A stretch of 64,000 nt of DNA from Parapedobacter sp037190485 (GCA_037190485.1 JBBCJB010000001.1:1-64000); one strand, 5' to 3'. Counted from the stretch's first letter, positions 1-7,603 are shown. A program made the numbers and translations. The notes: generated from the sequence alone by a model not told the origin.

Positions 1-2
1 TC

Positions 3-524
3 ATCCGCTACGCGCTGGAGGACTTCCCCTTCGCCCTGCTGCTGTTCATCGGGTTCAACGCGCTGCTGTGGGTGTACTACCGCGTGCGCACCGTCGAGAT
101 CATGGACAAGTTCCGCCGCTGGGGCAGCGACCGGGGCAAGACCGAGGGCGAGATGGAGCGCCACTGGCAGGACGGCAGCCTCAGTGCCGTGCCCAGGCTG
201 GAAAAGGCCATCGCCACCATCGCGCTGCTGGAACCCTACAGCAAGGAGAACGGCATGTGCTGGTGCACCCGCCTGGACGGCGGCGCCGACAAGGAACCCT
301 ACACGATGAAGGACTTTTTCGAGGAGCGCGGCGGGTACCACTTCCACAAGCCGCGCCCCGAGCTCATCCTGAACCGCGCGGCCATCCGAGAGGTGTACAA
401 AGCCGGGCAGGACATCATCGTGATCCTGGACAGGGGCCGCCCCGGTGAGGAGATCACCGTGAGCGTGCGCAAGCGCGCCGAGTTCTGGGCGTGGTGGAAC
501 AGCGAGCCGCCAAGGGAGGGATGA
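3..524 (+). CDS. C-terminal part of an unrecognised membrane-anchored protein
   Basis: An open frame enters from the left edge and stops at 524, giving about 173 residues. The first visible residues form one hydrophobic segment (FPFALLLFIGFNALLWVYY), followed by a charged soluble tail with a WCTRLDGG stretch and an Arg/Glu-rich end (RKRAEFWAWWNSEPP). A GTG at 72 could start a shorter product, but the reading frame is open before it and the membrane segment lies there, so I treat it as 5'-truncated. I do not recognise the family. Base composition is very GC-rich, unlike the AT-rich DNA that follows at 660-745. Confidence 0.6.
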   Translation: MRYALEDFPFALLLFIGFNALLWVYYRVRTVEIMDKFRRWGSDRGKTEGEMERHWQDGSLSAVPRLEKAIATIALLEPYSKENGMCWCTRLDGGADKEPYTMKDFFEERGGYHFHKPRPELILNRAAIREVYKAGQDIIVILDRGRPGEEITVSVRKRAEFWAWWNSEPPREG

Positions 525-670
525 CCTGCCCGGCACTCCTACCCGCTGGCAACCAGGTGAGGATACTGCACGGTGCTATGCGCCCACGATGCGCTCCGCC
601 CGGTGTCATGCCGACCGCGAGGGAGGTATCTGTAAACCATGCAAGAAAACCCTCAAGCAATTAAAAAAAC

Positions 671-717
671 ATAAAATAATTAGTAATATATTTATTTATA
701 ATTACTAATTATTTTAT
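671..717. repeat. Perfect 17-bp AT-rich inverted repeat
   Basis: Arms 671-687 and 701-717 are exact reverse complements (inner half ATTAGTAAT / ATTACTAAT) around a 13-nt loop. The element sits in an AT-only stretch 29 bp upstream of the broken Rpn gene and just after GC-rich DNA. It could be a bidirectional terminator, a cruciform or the end of a lost element; there is no U-tract that clearly favours one strand. Confidence 0.75.
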
Positions 718-745
718 ATATTTGTATCAACTTAACAAAATCATT

Positions 746-1855
746 ATGAAAACAATACAGCATAAATCAGCATCTCCAGACCGCTACATGGAGATACTCA
801 GCGACTGGTCCTTCAAGTTCGTGTTCGGCGAGAAAAACAAGGAGAACCTGATTGCACTGATAAACGATTTACTGGCCGGCGAAAAACACGTGAAAGATTT
901 GGTGTACATGCCCACCGAGCAACTGGGCGAGCGGAAGACGAAAAGGAAGATCATCCTAGACCTGAAATGCATCGGCGAAAACGGTGAGGTCTTCCTCATT
1001 GAGATGCAGCGGCTGGAACACAAGAACTTCCGCGACCGCACGGTGTTCAGCACCTCACGCGTGATCAGCAATTTCTACGCCCAAGGCGAAGACTACAAGG
1101 ATACGGCATTGCCCGAGGTGTACTTCATCGGTATCCTTGAGTTTCGCATGGATGCGGAAGAGACAGCCCAATACATCCGCCGGGTGGAACTGACCGACCG
1201 GAATACGGGTGAAGTATTTCATTATGGCAAAATTTGTTTCTCAGCGGCATAATGGAGCATTCATGCAGGTTGGTTTCAATGGCAGCATGAATGGTTTACA
1301 AAAAGTTGAAGTATATATTCTTGGAACTTCCTAACTTTGTGAAAACCGCGCAAGAGATCGAAACGGATCTGGATCGTTGGTTCTGGCTATTCAAGCACTT
1401 GAGCGAGGCCGACCAGATGCCAAGGTTCATGAACAGACGTGTGTTCAAGCGGATCTTTCAAATCGCGGAATTGGCGAAACTGAGCAAAGCGACCTCTTGA
1501 ACGCCGCTGGAAGCAAACAGGTGGTGAAAACTTAAGTGAGGAGGAACTGATGGCATACAACGCAAGTTTACAGGCAGAGTGGGATTGGCAGAACGCCGTG
1601 GAACTGGCCGAAGAGCGGGCTGCGGCCATAGCCGATGAAAACGCCCGCAGGGAAGAACGCGCCAAGGCCGAAGCGAGGGAGCGTCAGCTGCTGCAACAAG
1701 CGGAAGCGAAGGAGCGTGAATTTCTTAAAGAAGCCGAAGCGGAAAAGCGTGAATTGTTGATTCAATCGGCCAGGGCATTGAAGAAATCCGGCGTACCCAA
1801 TGTGGTCATTGCGGAAAGCCTCGGTTTACCGATTGGAGTAGTCGAGAAGCTCTAA
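746..1855 (+). pseudogene. Broken Rpn-family PD-(D/E)XK nuclease/transposase
   Basis: Three fragments in changing frames together make one Rpn/PDDEXK_2 protein. Fragment 1 (ATG 746 to stop 1252) carries the N-terminal nuclease part, including the D...E-x-Q core around LDLKCIG and FLIEMQRLEHKNF. It reaches GEVFH and then runs into foreign codons and a stop. Fragment 2 (about 1300-1500, another frame) resumes with KLKYIFLELPNF and the WFWLFKHLSE helix. Fragment 3 (about 1487-1855, original frame) reads through SEEELMAY into a Glu/Ala/Arg coiled coil and the usual C-terminal helix-turn-helix-like tail (VIAESLGLPIGVVEKL). The break near 1222-1300 looks like an insertion of roughly 80 bp; the second, near 1485, looks like a simple frameshift. 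Intact members promote recombination by DNA cleavage; this copy should be inactive. The upstream GTG/TTG codons at 722 are less likely starts than ATG 746. Confidence 0.8.
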
Positions 1856-1935
1856 CGCTTCCATTAACTTTCATCAACAAACGAATAATCAACGAAAGGA
1901 GTGGGAGTGGCAAAGATCCGCGCCAAACTCGCCAA

Positions 1936-1963
1936 GTAGAGACGCAAGATGTTGCGTCTCTAC
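1936..1963. repeat. Perfect 12-bp palindromic hairpin (GTAGAGACGCAA arms)
   Basis: Arms 1936-1947 (GTAGAGACGCAA) and 1952-1963 (TTGCGTCTCTAC) flank a GATG loop. From general knowledge, very similar dispersed palindromes with GAGACGCAA cores occur in several bacterial genomes, including Bacteroidota. Here it stands alone between the Rpn relic and the 21-bp array. It may be a REP-like unit or a bidirectional terminator. Confidence 0.75.
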
Positions 1964-2058
1964 AAAATCCTAACGCGTGGAATGCCAACCGTGCGCCTGC
2001 TCACTAGCCTTCACCCGCGCACATTCCGATTATTGATTTTTTGACGTGTCCGCACGGT

Positions 2059-2491
2059 GTTACACAAGAGCCGCACGGTGAACCGTTCGGGCGGTAAGGT
2101 GCACCCGATGAAGCGGACGGTGCACCCGATGAGCCGTACGGTACACCCGATGGACGGGACGGTGTTACGGACGGGCCTCACGGTGCACCCGATGAAGCGG
2201 ACGGTATTACGGACGGGCCGCACGGTGCACCCGATGAGCCGCACGGTGCACCCGATGAGCCGCATGGTGCACTCGATGAGCCGTACGGTGTTACAGACGG
2301 GCCTGACGGTGCACCCGATGAGCCGCACGGTGCACTCGATGAGCCGTACGGTGCACCCGATGAAGCGGACGGTGCACCGGATGGACGGGACGGTGTTACG
2401 GGTGAGCCGTACGGTGCACCCGATGAACCGGACGGTACACCGGATGGGCCGCACGGTGCACCGGATGATACGGTACACCGGATGATACGGT
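2059..2491. repeat. Tandem array: 19 units of 21 bp plus 2 units of 17 bp
   Basis: Cutting after each (A)CGGT gives nineteen consecutive 21-bp units from 2059 to 2457, then two 17-bp units (2458-2474, 2475-2491) that lack four bases. Two classes alternate irregularly: class A begins GCACCCGATGA and ends SCGNACGGT; class B begins GTTACGGACGG and ends GCCKCACGGT. The first two units are the most divergent. Because 21 is a multiple of three, three frames stay open: plus 2057-2485 (heptapeptide RTVHPMS) and two minus frames (one of 155 codons, heptapeptide CTVRLIG). None has a good start or ribosome-binding site, so I annotate a repeat rather than a gene. There are no unique spacers, so it is not CRISPR. 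Confidence 0.9.
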
Positions 2492-2604
2492 GTACCAAAA
2501 GGTATATTCCCAGCTCCAAAACAACACCCCTACACCTGTCACCGGTACCTACACCCATCCATTTCCTGCCTGTCAACCGACAACTGTCCACGCAATCTCC
2601 CCCC

Positions 2605-2612
2605 TACTTTTG
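2605..2612 (+). promoter_or_regulatory. TAnnTTTG -7 box with structured leader and short ORF
   Basis: TACTTTTG matches the Bacteroidota -7 consensus. It is followed by an imperfect hairpin (GGCCGGGCA / TGCCTGGCC, with one G-U pair) and by ATGAAAAAGCGATTC at 2659, which opens a short 47-codon frame running into the 3' end of the convergent VWA gene. This may be the start of a gene whose remainder was lost. Nothing else is seen between 2492 and 2721. Confidence 0.35.
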
Positions 2613-2721
2613 TCGCCGTTGGCCGGGCATGGTGCCTGGCCTCCCAAAACAAAAGCAATATGAAAAAGCGATTCTTGAAGTTTCCATTCACCGCCTCCGG
2701 GGTAAGTCGGGCCGCGCCGGT

Positions 2722-4626
2722 TCAATCGCCGCCCGCGGCCAGGCCGTTGCTCTTGGCGAGCAGCTTGGCGCTCTCGGCCAGCCGGATGAACTCCGCCCGG
2801 TAGCCCTCGTCGTCCGGCCCCTTCGCCCCCTTGGCGCGCGCGATCAACCCGTCGAAATCGGCCTGCTGCCTGTAGTCCGAGTTGCGCAGCAGCATGCCCA
2901 GTTCGGCCACCGCGCTGGCGAAGCGGAAGTCTGCGCTGGCATCGGCCAACCGGCGCGGACCGTCGGCCACGGCCACCTGCCGCAACCGGCTCGTGCTGCC
3001 GTGGGGGTCCTTGTAGCGGAACTTGACGGTAGCCACTTCCGAAGCGCCCGTGGATACCGGGCGCGCCTTCACCGGTTGGTACTTCAGCGGATCGACGTCG
3101 CCCGCGAAACCGCCCTTGGCCCCTACCGGCACGATTTCGTAGAGCGCCGTGACGGTGTGCCCCACGCCCATGTCGCCACCCAGCTTACCGTCGTTGTTGA
3201 AATCCTCCTTGGCCAGCAGCCGGTTCTCGTAGCCCAGCAGCCGGTAGGCCTGTACCTTGGCGGGGTTGAATTCCACCTGCACCTTCACGTCCTTGGCCAC
3301 GGTGAACAGCGTGCCGCCGAACTCGGTGACCATCGCCTTGCGCGCCTCGGCGATGTTGTCGATGTAGGCGTAGTTGCCGTGCCCCTTGTTGGCCAGCAGC
3401 TCCATCTTGCTGTCCTTGAGGTTGCCCATGCCGAAGCCGAGCACCGACAGGCTCACGCCGCCCTCCCGCTCCTTCTTGATGAGCTGCTCCATGTCGCCGT
3501 CGCTGGAAGCGCCGACGTTGAAATCGCCATCGGAAGCGAGGATGATGCGGTTGTTGCCGTCCGCGATGAAATGCTGCCGGGCGATGCGGTAGGCCAGCTG
3601 CAGGCCGGCGCCACCGGCCGTCGATCCCCCGGCGCTGAGCGCGTCGATGGCGTCCTTGATCCTGGTCTTCTGGCTACCGGGCGTACTGGGCAGCGCCACG
3701 GACGCCGAGCCGGCATAGGTGACGATGGCCACGTGGTCGTTCGCGCGGAGCTGGTCGACCAGCAACTTCATCGACGACTGCGCCAGCGGCAGGCGGTTGG
3801 GGCCCATCATCGAGCCCGACACGTCGATGAGGAACACGAGGTTCGACGCGGGCAGCCTATCCGTAGGCACCTGCTTGGCCTTCAAGCCGATGCGCAGCAG
3901 GCGGTGCTGCGGGTTCCACGGTGCGGTGGCCAGCTCGGTATGGATGGCCACGGGCTCACCGTCGGCGGGGCCCTTCAGGTCGTACTGGAAATAATTGATC
4001 ATCTCCTCGATACGCACCGCATCCACCGGCGGCAGCTGCCCGTTGTTGATGAACCGGCGGAAGTTGCCGTACGAGGCGGCGTCCACGTCGATGGCGAACG
4101 TGGAGAGCGGCTCATCGAGCGGGTTATGGAACCTGTTCTCGGCGAATCCGGCATAGGATTCGGCATCCACGGGCCGGGGCATCCATGCTTGGGGCGCGTG
4201 TGCGGCCACGCTCGACGTGCCCCTGATGACGATGTTGGCGTTGCCGGTCTTCGCGCCCGCCGCGGCGCGCACCAGCACACGCTCCTCCGCCAGCGTGGGA
4301 TGCCCCACGACGACCGCCTCATCGAGCGATTGCGCCGCTGGCCGGAGGTGCGCGTCGACCACGCTGTCCCTGGCCACCTTCACCCGCTGCGTCTCGTAGC
4401 CGACGAACGCGAACACCAGGTACTGGCCCTTGCTGGCCTGGATGGCGTAGCGGCCGTTCGAATCGGTACCGACACCGGTACCCGTGCCTTCGACCTTTAC
4501 GCTGACCCCGGCCAGCGGGGTACCGTCCTGCATGTCATACACCGTGCCGCTGACCTGGAGCGGCGTGCCCACGCGGTGTCCCACCAGGGACAGCGAGAGC
4601 ACCGTTGCGAAAAATATAGCCTTCAT
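2722..4626 (-). CDS. Exported YfbK-like von Willebrand A domain protein with carboxypeptidase-like domain
   Basis: A 634-aa protein. I start at ATG 4626 because it opens a signal peptide (MKAIFFATVLSLSLVG); the open frame runs further upstream but would bury it. Order: signal peptide; carboxypeptidase-regulatory-like beta-sandwich (about 22-110); a TonB-plug-like stretch (LDEAVVVGH, then NIVIRGTSS); the VWA-associated N-terminal domain (about 165-225); a VWA domain (about 262-440) with the MIDAS metal site DVSGSM; and the DUF3520/YfbK C-terminal domain. VWA domains bind protein partners through the metal site; the exact partner is unknown. It is divergent from the sigma factor at 4703 and shares the odd plug-like motif with the anti-sigma protein, suggesting one surface-sensing cassette. 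Family assignment is firm; function is inference. Confidence 0.9.
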   Translation of the reverse strand: MKAIFFATVLSLSLVGHRVGTPLQVSGTVYDMQDGTPLAGVSVKVEGTGTGVGTDSNGRYAIQASKGQYLVFAFVGYETQRVKVARDSVVDAHLRPAAQSLDEAVVVGHPTLAEERVLVRAAAGAKTGNANIVIRGTSSVAAHAPQAWMPRPVDAESYAGFAENRFHNPLDEPLSTFAIDVDAASYGNFRRFINNGQLPPVDAVRIEEMINYFQYDLKGPADGEPVAIHTELATAPWNPQHRLLRIGLKAKQVPTDRLPASNLVFLIDVSGSMMGPNRLPLAQSSMKLLVDQLRANDHVAIVTYAGSASVALPSTPGSQKTRIKDAIDALSAGGSTAGGAGLQLAYRIARQHFIADGNNRIILASDGDFNVGASSDGDMEQLIKKEREGGVSLSVLGFGMGNLKDSKMELLANKGHGNYAYIDNIAEARKAMVTEFGGTLFTVAKDVKVQVEFNPAKVQAYRLLGYENRLLAKEDFNNDGKLGGDMGVGHTVTALYEIVPVGAKGGFAGDVDPLKYQPVKARPVSTGASEVATVKFRYKDPHGSTSRLRQVAVADGPRRLADASADFRFASAVAELGMLLRNSDYRQQADFDGLIARAKGAKGPDDEGYRAEFIRLAESAKLLAKSNGLAAGGD

Positions 4627-4702
4627 GATCTCAAATTTTGCCGAAGGATGCCGGGCCATCCGGATTTCCATAACCGGGAAAAATAATTTATTTTCACCGG
4701 CA

Positions 4703-5287
4703 ATGAAATGGCTGGGCAACCCGGAAAGGAAAACGACACCCGAGGACGACGACCTGTTGGTGCGGCGCTACCGCGAGACGGGCGACCTGTCGTTGCTGGG
4801 CCGGCTATTCGACGCCCATGCCGAGATGGTCTATTACGTGTGCATGCGCTACCTGCAGGACGGCGAACGCAGCAAGGACGCCGTGATGGAGATCTTCGAG
4901 GAGCTGGTGCACAAGATCAACAAGCAGGAGATCCAGCGCTTCGGCAGCTGGCTGTACGTGCTGAGCAAGAACCATTGCCTGATGAAACTGCGGTCCGGCA
5001 AGAAGATGCAGCAGGTTTCGATGGATGAATTTGTGGAATTCCCGATGCCGGTGCATCAGGGGGACGACGCGGCCGAAAAGGAGCAGCGGCTCACCGCGCT
5101 GGAGCGCTGCCTGGAGAAGCTGCCGGAAAAGCAGAAGCGCAGTGTCGACCTGTTTTTCCTGCAGGAACGCTGCTACAAGGAAATCGCGGAGGCGACCGGA
5201 TACAGCATGAACGAGGTGAAAAGCTACATCCAGAACGGAAAGCGGAACTTAAGGTTATGCATGGAGGCAAGCCATGGAACGGAATAA
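4703..5287 (+). CDS. RNA polymerase sigma-70 family (ECF-like) sigma factor
   Basis: A 194-aa protein starting at ATG 4703 (MKWLGNPERK); the longer open frame reaches back into the divergent gene and is not believable. Residues about 18-95 fit sigma region 2 (core binding and -10 recognition; RLFDAHAEMVYYVCMRYL, then WLYVLSKNHCL), and about 120-185 fit region 4 with its helix-turn-helix (RCYKEIAEATGYSMNEVKSYIQNGKRNL). It recruits RNA polymerase to alternative promoters. The anti-sigma gene overlaps its 3' end by 14 nt, so the two are translationally coupled, the usual arrangement for a sigma factor and its inhibitor. The start is supported by a 76-bp divergent gap to the VWA gene. Confidence 0.9.
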   Translation: MKWLGNPERKTTPEDDDLLVRRYRETGDLSLLGRLFDAHAEMVYYVCMRYLQDGERSKDAVMEIFEELVHKINKQEIQRFGSWLYVLSKNHCLMKLRSGKKMQQVSMDEFVEFPMPVHQGDDAAEKEQRLTALERCLEKLPEKQKRSVDLFFLQERCYKEIAEATGYSMNEVKSYIQNGKRNLRLCMEASHGTE

Positions 5288-6557
5288 GGTGGATATCGAA
5301 CAGGTGAAGCGCTATGTGCGCGGCGAGCTGTCGCCGCGCGAGATGCATGCGTTGGAACGGCGGGCACAGGACGACCCGATGCTGATGGACATCGTCCTGG
5401 GCATGGAGCTGGCCGAGCAGGGCGTGCACGCCGCCAACCTGGCCGACATCCGGGCACGCATCGGGCGGCGCACGGGCGGCGGCCGCGTACGCAGGCTTTC
5501 CACCGCCCAGCGCTGGGCGGTGGCAGCTTCGGTGTTGCTGGCGGTGACCGTAAGCACCGTGTGGTTCCTGCGCGACGACGTGCAGGCGCCCAACGAACTG
5601 GCGGTGGCACCGCCCGTGGCCGATGAGCGGCCCATCCCTTCCGCTGCCCCCGAACGCAGTGAGGAGGCGGCCCAGGAACCTTCGGCGGCCGAAGCGCCTG
5701 CCCGGGCCGCCAGCCGCGGGGACGCGCAGGGTGCCACGGCGGGAGGCCAGCCAAGGGCGGCCGCGGCCGATCGCCTGGCGGTGGCCACCGAACCGCAGCG
5801 CGAAACGGAGGCGGCCGACGAAACCCGCGTGGAGGCCTATGCGCCGCAGCCGAAGCGGCTACAGGAGGCCGAGATGGCACGGGTGGCCGCGGACGAACCG
5901 ACCCTCAAGGCCGAGGTGCGGGAAGGGTTGGCCGCCAACGCCGCGGGCGTGCAGGTGGCCGAACGCTTATCCGGCCAGGCGGCAGGAATCACCATCCGCG
6001 GCACGAGCGCTTCGAGGATGCGCCCCATCAAGGGCAAGGTACTGGACAGCGAGACGCAGCGGCCGTTGCCGGGGGCCGTCCTGCGGCTTGCAGGCGACAC
6101 GACGGTAACCACCGACGCCGAGGGCGTGTTCACGATTTCCGGGCAAGCGGACCTGCGTGACGTGGCCTTGCTGGGCTACGAGCTGGATGCGGTGCAGATT
6201 GCGGGAAAGGATACCATCGTTTTGGCCATGGCGCCCATAGACCTGTCGCTGGATGAGGTGGTCGTGGTGGGCTACGGCCGGGCCAAGCGGCAAAAGGCGA
6301 GCGAGCCGGAACCGGCCGTGGGCTGGCGGGCCTACAACCGCTACCTGAAAGGCGGCATGCGGCAGGCCGATGGCCCGAAGGGTACCGTCACGCTGGCCTT
6401 CACGGTCGACGGAAAAGGCCGCCCGACCGACATCCGGGTGCTATCCTCCACCAACGAGGCGCTGAACGACCCGGCCATCCGGCTGGTGCAGCAAGGTGCC
6501 GATTGGCTGCCCGGGAAGAACGGCGAACGGACGGCCGAGCTGAAAATGAGGTTCTAG
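5274..6557 (+). CDS. Putative membrane anti-sigma factor with carboxypeptidase-like and TonB-C domains
   Basis: A 427-aa protein overlapping the sigma gene by 14 nt. Residues 1-75 are a charged cytoplasmic helix region of the kind used to hold a sigma factor (VKRYVRGELSPREMHALERRA). One membrane helix follows at about 82-101 (WAVAASVLLAVTVSTVWFL). Then comes a long Ala/Glu/Pro-rich periplasmic linker, a plug-like ITIRGTSAS, a carboxypeptidase-regulatory-like domain (about 248-325), SLDEVVVVGYG, and a TonB C-terminal-like domain (about 345-427). Inferred role: it binds the sigma factor at the inner membrane and releases it on a periplasmic signal. It lacks a classic zinc-finger HxxxCxxC, so the anti-sigma call rests on topology and gene order. 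Low-complexity codons make the linker very GC-rich. Confidence 0.8.
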   Translation: MERNKVDIEQVKRYVRGELSPREMHALERRAQDDPMLMDIVLGMELAEQGVHAANLADIRARIGRRTGGGRVRRLSTAQRWAVAASVLLAVTVSTVWFLRDDVQAPNELAVAPPVADERPIPSAAPERSEEAAQEPSAAEAPARAASRGDAQGATAGGQPRAAAADRLAVATEPQRETEAADETRVEAYAPQPKRLQEAEMARVAADEPTLKAEVREGLAANAAGVQVAERLSGQAAGITIRGTSASRMRPIKGKVLDSETQRPLPGAVLRLAGDTTVTTDAEGVFTISGQADLRDVALLGYELDAVQIAGKDTIVLAMAPIDLSLDEVVVVGYGRAKRQKASEPEPAVGWRAYNRYLKGGMRQADGPKGTVTLAFTVDGKGRPTDIRVLSSTNEALNDPAIRLVQQGADWLPGKNGERTAELKMRF

Positions 6558-6570
6558 GGAACGGTAGGCC

Positions 6571-7152
6571 ATGCTATTCAAATCCATACACTTGGCGGGA
6601 ATCAGATCGGGCGCGATCGGCTTGGCGTTCAGGCGTTGGGAAAAGCCGTCGGTGAAGGAAGGCACGCTGCTGAAAACGGCGATCGGCCTGGTCGAGATCG
6701 TCGGCATCGCGACGGTGGAGGAAGCCGACGTCACCGATGGCGACGCGGCGCAAGCCGGTTATGGCGACAGGGAGGCGCTGCTGCGATCGCTGCACCAGCG
6801 AACCGGCGGGAACCTGTACCGGATAGCGGTGCGCTACCATTCGGCCGATCCGCGCCTAGCGTTGCGCGAACGGCCCCTGACCGAAGAGGCCCACGGGGAG
6901 CTGGGCGCCAAGTTGGCGCGCCTGGACCGGCACAGCAAGCAGGGCGCCTGGACGCAGGCGGTTTTGGCTGCGATCGGCGCGCATCCGCGGCTCCGGGCCG
7001 TCGAGATCGCCAGGCTGACCGGCTTCGAGAAGGAATGGCTGAAAACGAATATCCGCAAGCTGAAGAACCTTGGATTGACCATCAGCCTCGATGTGGGGTA
7101 TGAGCTTTCCCCGCTGGGCCGGGCGTATCTTGATCGGGCGGACGGCGAATGA
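6571..7152 (+). CDS. ASCH/winged-helix-like protein of unknown role
   Basis: A 193-aa protein starting 13 nt after the anti-sigma gene and so possibly cotranscribed. The first 100 residues resemble an ASCH (PUA-like) fold: the opening MLFKSIHLAGIRSG, then RRWEKP and GLVEIVGIATVEE. ASCH domains are thought to bind RNA or modified nucleobases. Residues about 115-190 look like a winged helix-turn-helix (AVLAAIGAHPRLRAVEIARLTGF, then a second helix and NLGLTISLDVGYELSPLG), which would bind nucleic acid. Exact substrate is unknown. Its stop codon touches the 24-bp direct repeat that borders the hipB relic. Confidence 0.7.
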   Translation: MLFKSIHLAGIRSGAIGLAFRRWEKPSVKEGTLLKTAIGLVEIVGIATVEEADVTDGDAAQAGYGDREALLRSLHQRTGGNLYRIAVRYHSADPRLALRERPLTEEAHGELGAKLARLDRHSKQGAWTQAVLAAIGAHPRLRAVEIARLTGFEKEWLKTNIRKLKNLGLTISLDVGYELSPLGRAYLDRADGE

Positions 7153-7153
7153 G

Positions 7154-7177
7154 GGGCGGGATTGGCTGCGCCCCGCT
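7154..7177. repeat. 24-bp direct repeat, copy 1 (left flank of hipBA relic)
   Basis: Identical over 24 bp to 7720-7743 (begins GGGCGGGATTGG, ends GCCCCGCT). Together with 7153 it can form a GGGGCG / CGCCCC hairpin followed by an AT tract, so it may also end transcription of the upstream ASCH-like gene. With copy 2 it brackets the AT-rich hipB/hipA remnant. Confidence 0.8.
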
Positions 7178-7309
7178 TATATTTTAAAAGCTCCGTTCAT
7201 GAGTTCTTTCTCTGCTCTTGATATTCCGATTCTATCGGCAACACTTTCCCATTGGCTAACGCTTTCCAGCACTTCCCCATACGTATATTTCAAACTTGTT
7301 TTTTGCCAT
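7177..7309 (-). pseudogene. hipA remnant: both ends joined by an internal deletion
   Basis: Four bases after the hipB stop, ATG 7309 opens MAKNKFEIYVWG, which fits the start of a HipA-type kinase. The frame then closes within 17 codons. In the next frame, directly abutting, VLESVSQWESVADRIGISRAEKELMNGAF runs to a stop at 7177; this resembles the C-terminal helix of HipA proteins (given here in two overlapping parts: VLESVSQWESVADRIG and ISRAEKELMNGAF). A full hipA is about 1.2-1.3 kb, so roughly 90% of the gene is missing and the join is out of frame. The toxin should be dead, leaving hipB as an orphan. The assignment rests on my reading of short ends plus position and needs a profile search. 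Confidence 0.6.
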
Positions 7310-7312
7310 TGC

Positions 7313-7603
7313 CTACCTCAATAATTCCAGATCCTGCAATTTTCTTCCTAAATCATCGTCTGCGGCTAGTTTCAACACATCATCCTGTAACCCCAATACA
7401 CGGAGCACATTCAAATACGCGCCAAATGCCACACCTGTATCCCCCTTTTCGATAAGGTATAGTGTTGAGCGCGCAATTCCAGCTCGCTCCGCAACTTGAA
7501 TGGTCGTTAGTTTGCGACGCTTTCTTGCAAGCTTTATATTTTCGCCAACCTGTTCCATAAGTATATTATACTTAGGGAAAACAACTTGCTTTTTTGTGTT
7601 CAT
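7313..7603 (-). CDS. hipB: HipB-like Xre/HTH antitoxin (orphan)
   Basis: A 96-aa protein when started at ATG 7603 (MNTKKQVVFPKYN). The longer frame back to 7708 adds a hydrophobic stretch that is AT-rich intergenic DNA read by chance. Residues about 17-75 are a Cro/C1-type helix-turn-helix (GENIKLARKRRKLTTIQVAERAG, shown here across two helices, then STLYLIEKGD). HipB proteins neutralise the HipA kinase and repress their own operon. Here the following hipA is only a relic. A palindrome at 7622-7639 over the promoter fits an operator. Lower GC than its neighbours suggests transfer. Confidence 0.8.
   Translation of the reverse strand: MNTKKQVVFPKYNILMEQVGENIKLARKRRKLTTIQVAERAGIARSTLYLIEKGDTGVAFGAYLNVLRVLGLQDDVLKLAADDDLGRKLQDLELLR

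Noticed and set aside
1222..1300. Insertion sequence inside the Rpn gene
   Set aside because: The inserted stretch is only about 80 bp and shows no terminal inverted repeats or target duplication that I can see.
2059..2491. CRISPR array
   Set aside because: Units abut without unique spacers, and all are variants of one 21-bp unit; there are no cas genes in the window.
2482..4686. Long plus-strand ORF over the VWA gene
   Set aside because: It is the antisense of a clear VWA protein with signal peptide and MIDAS motif; its translation is Arg/His/Leu-rich, typical of GC-rich antisense frames.
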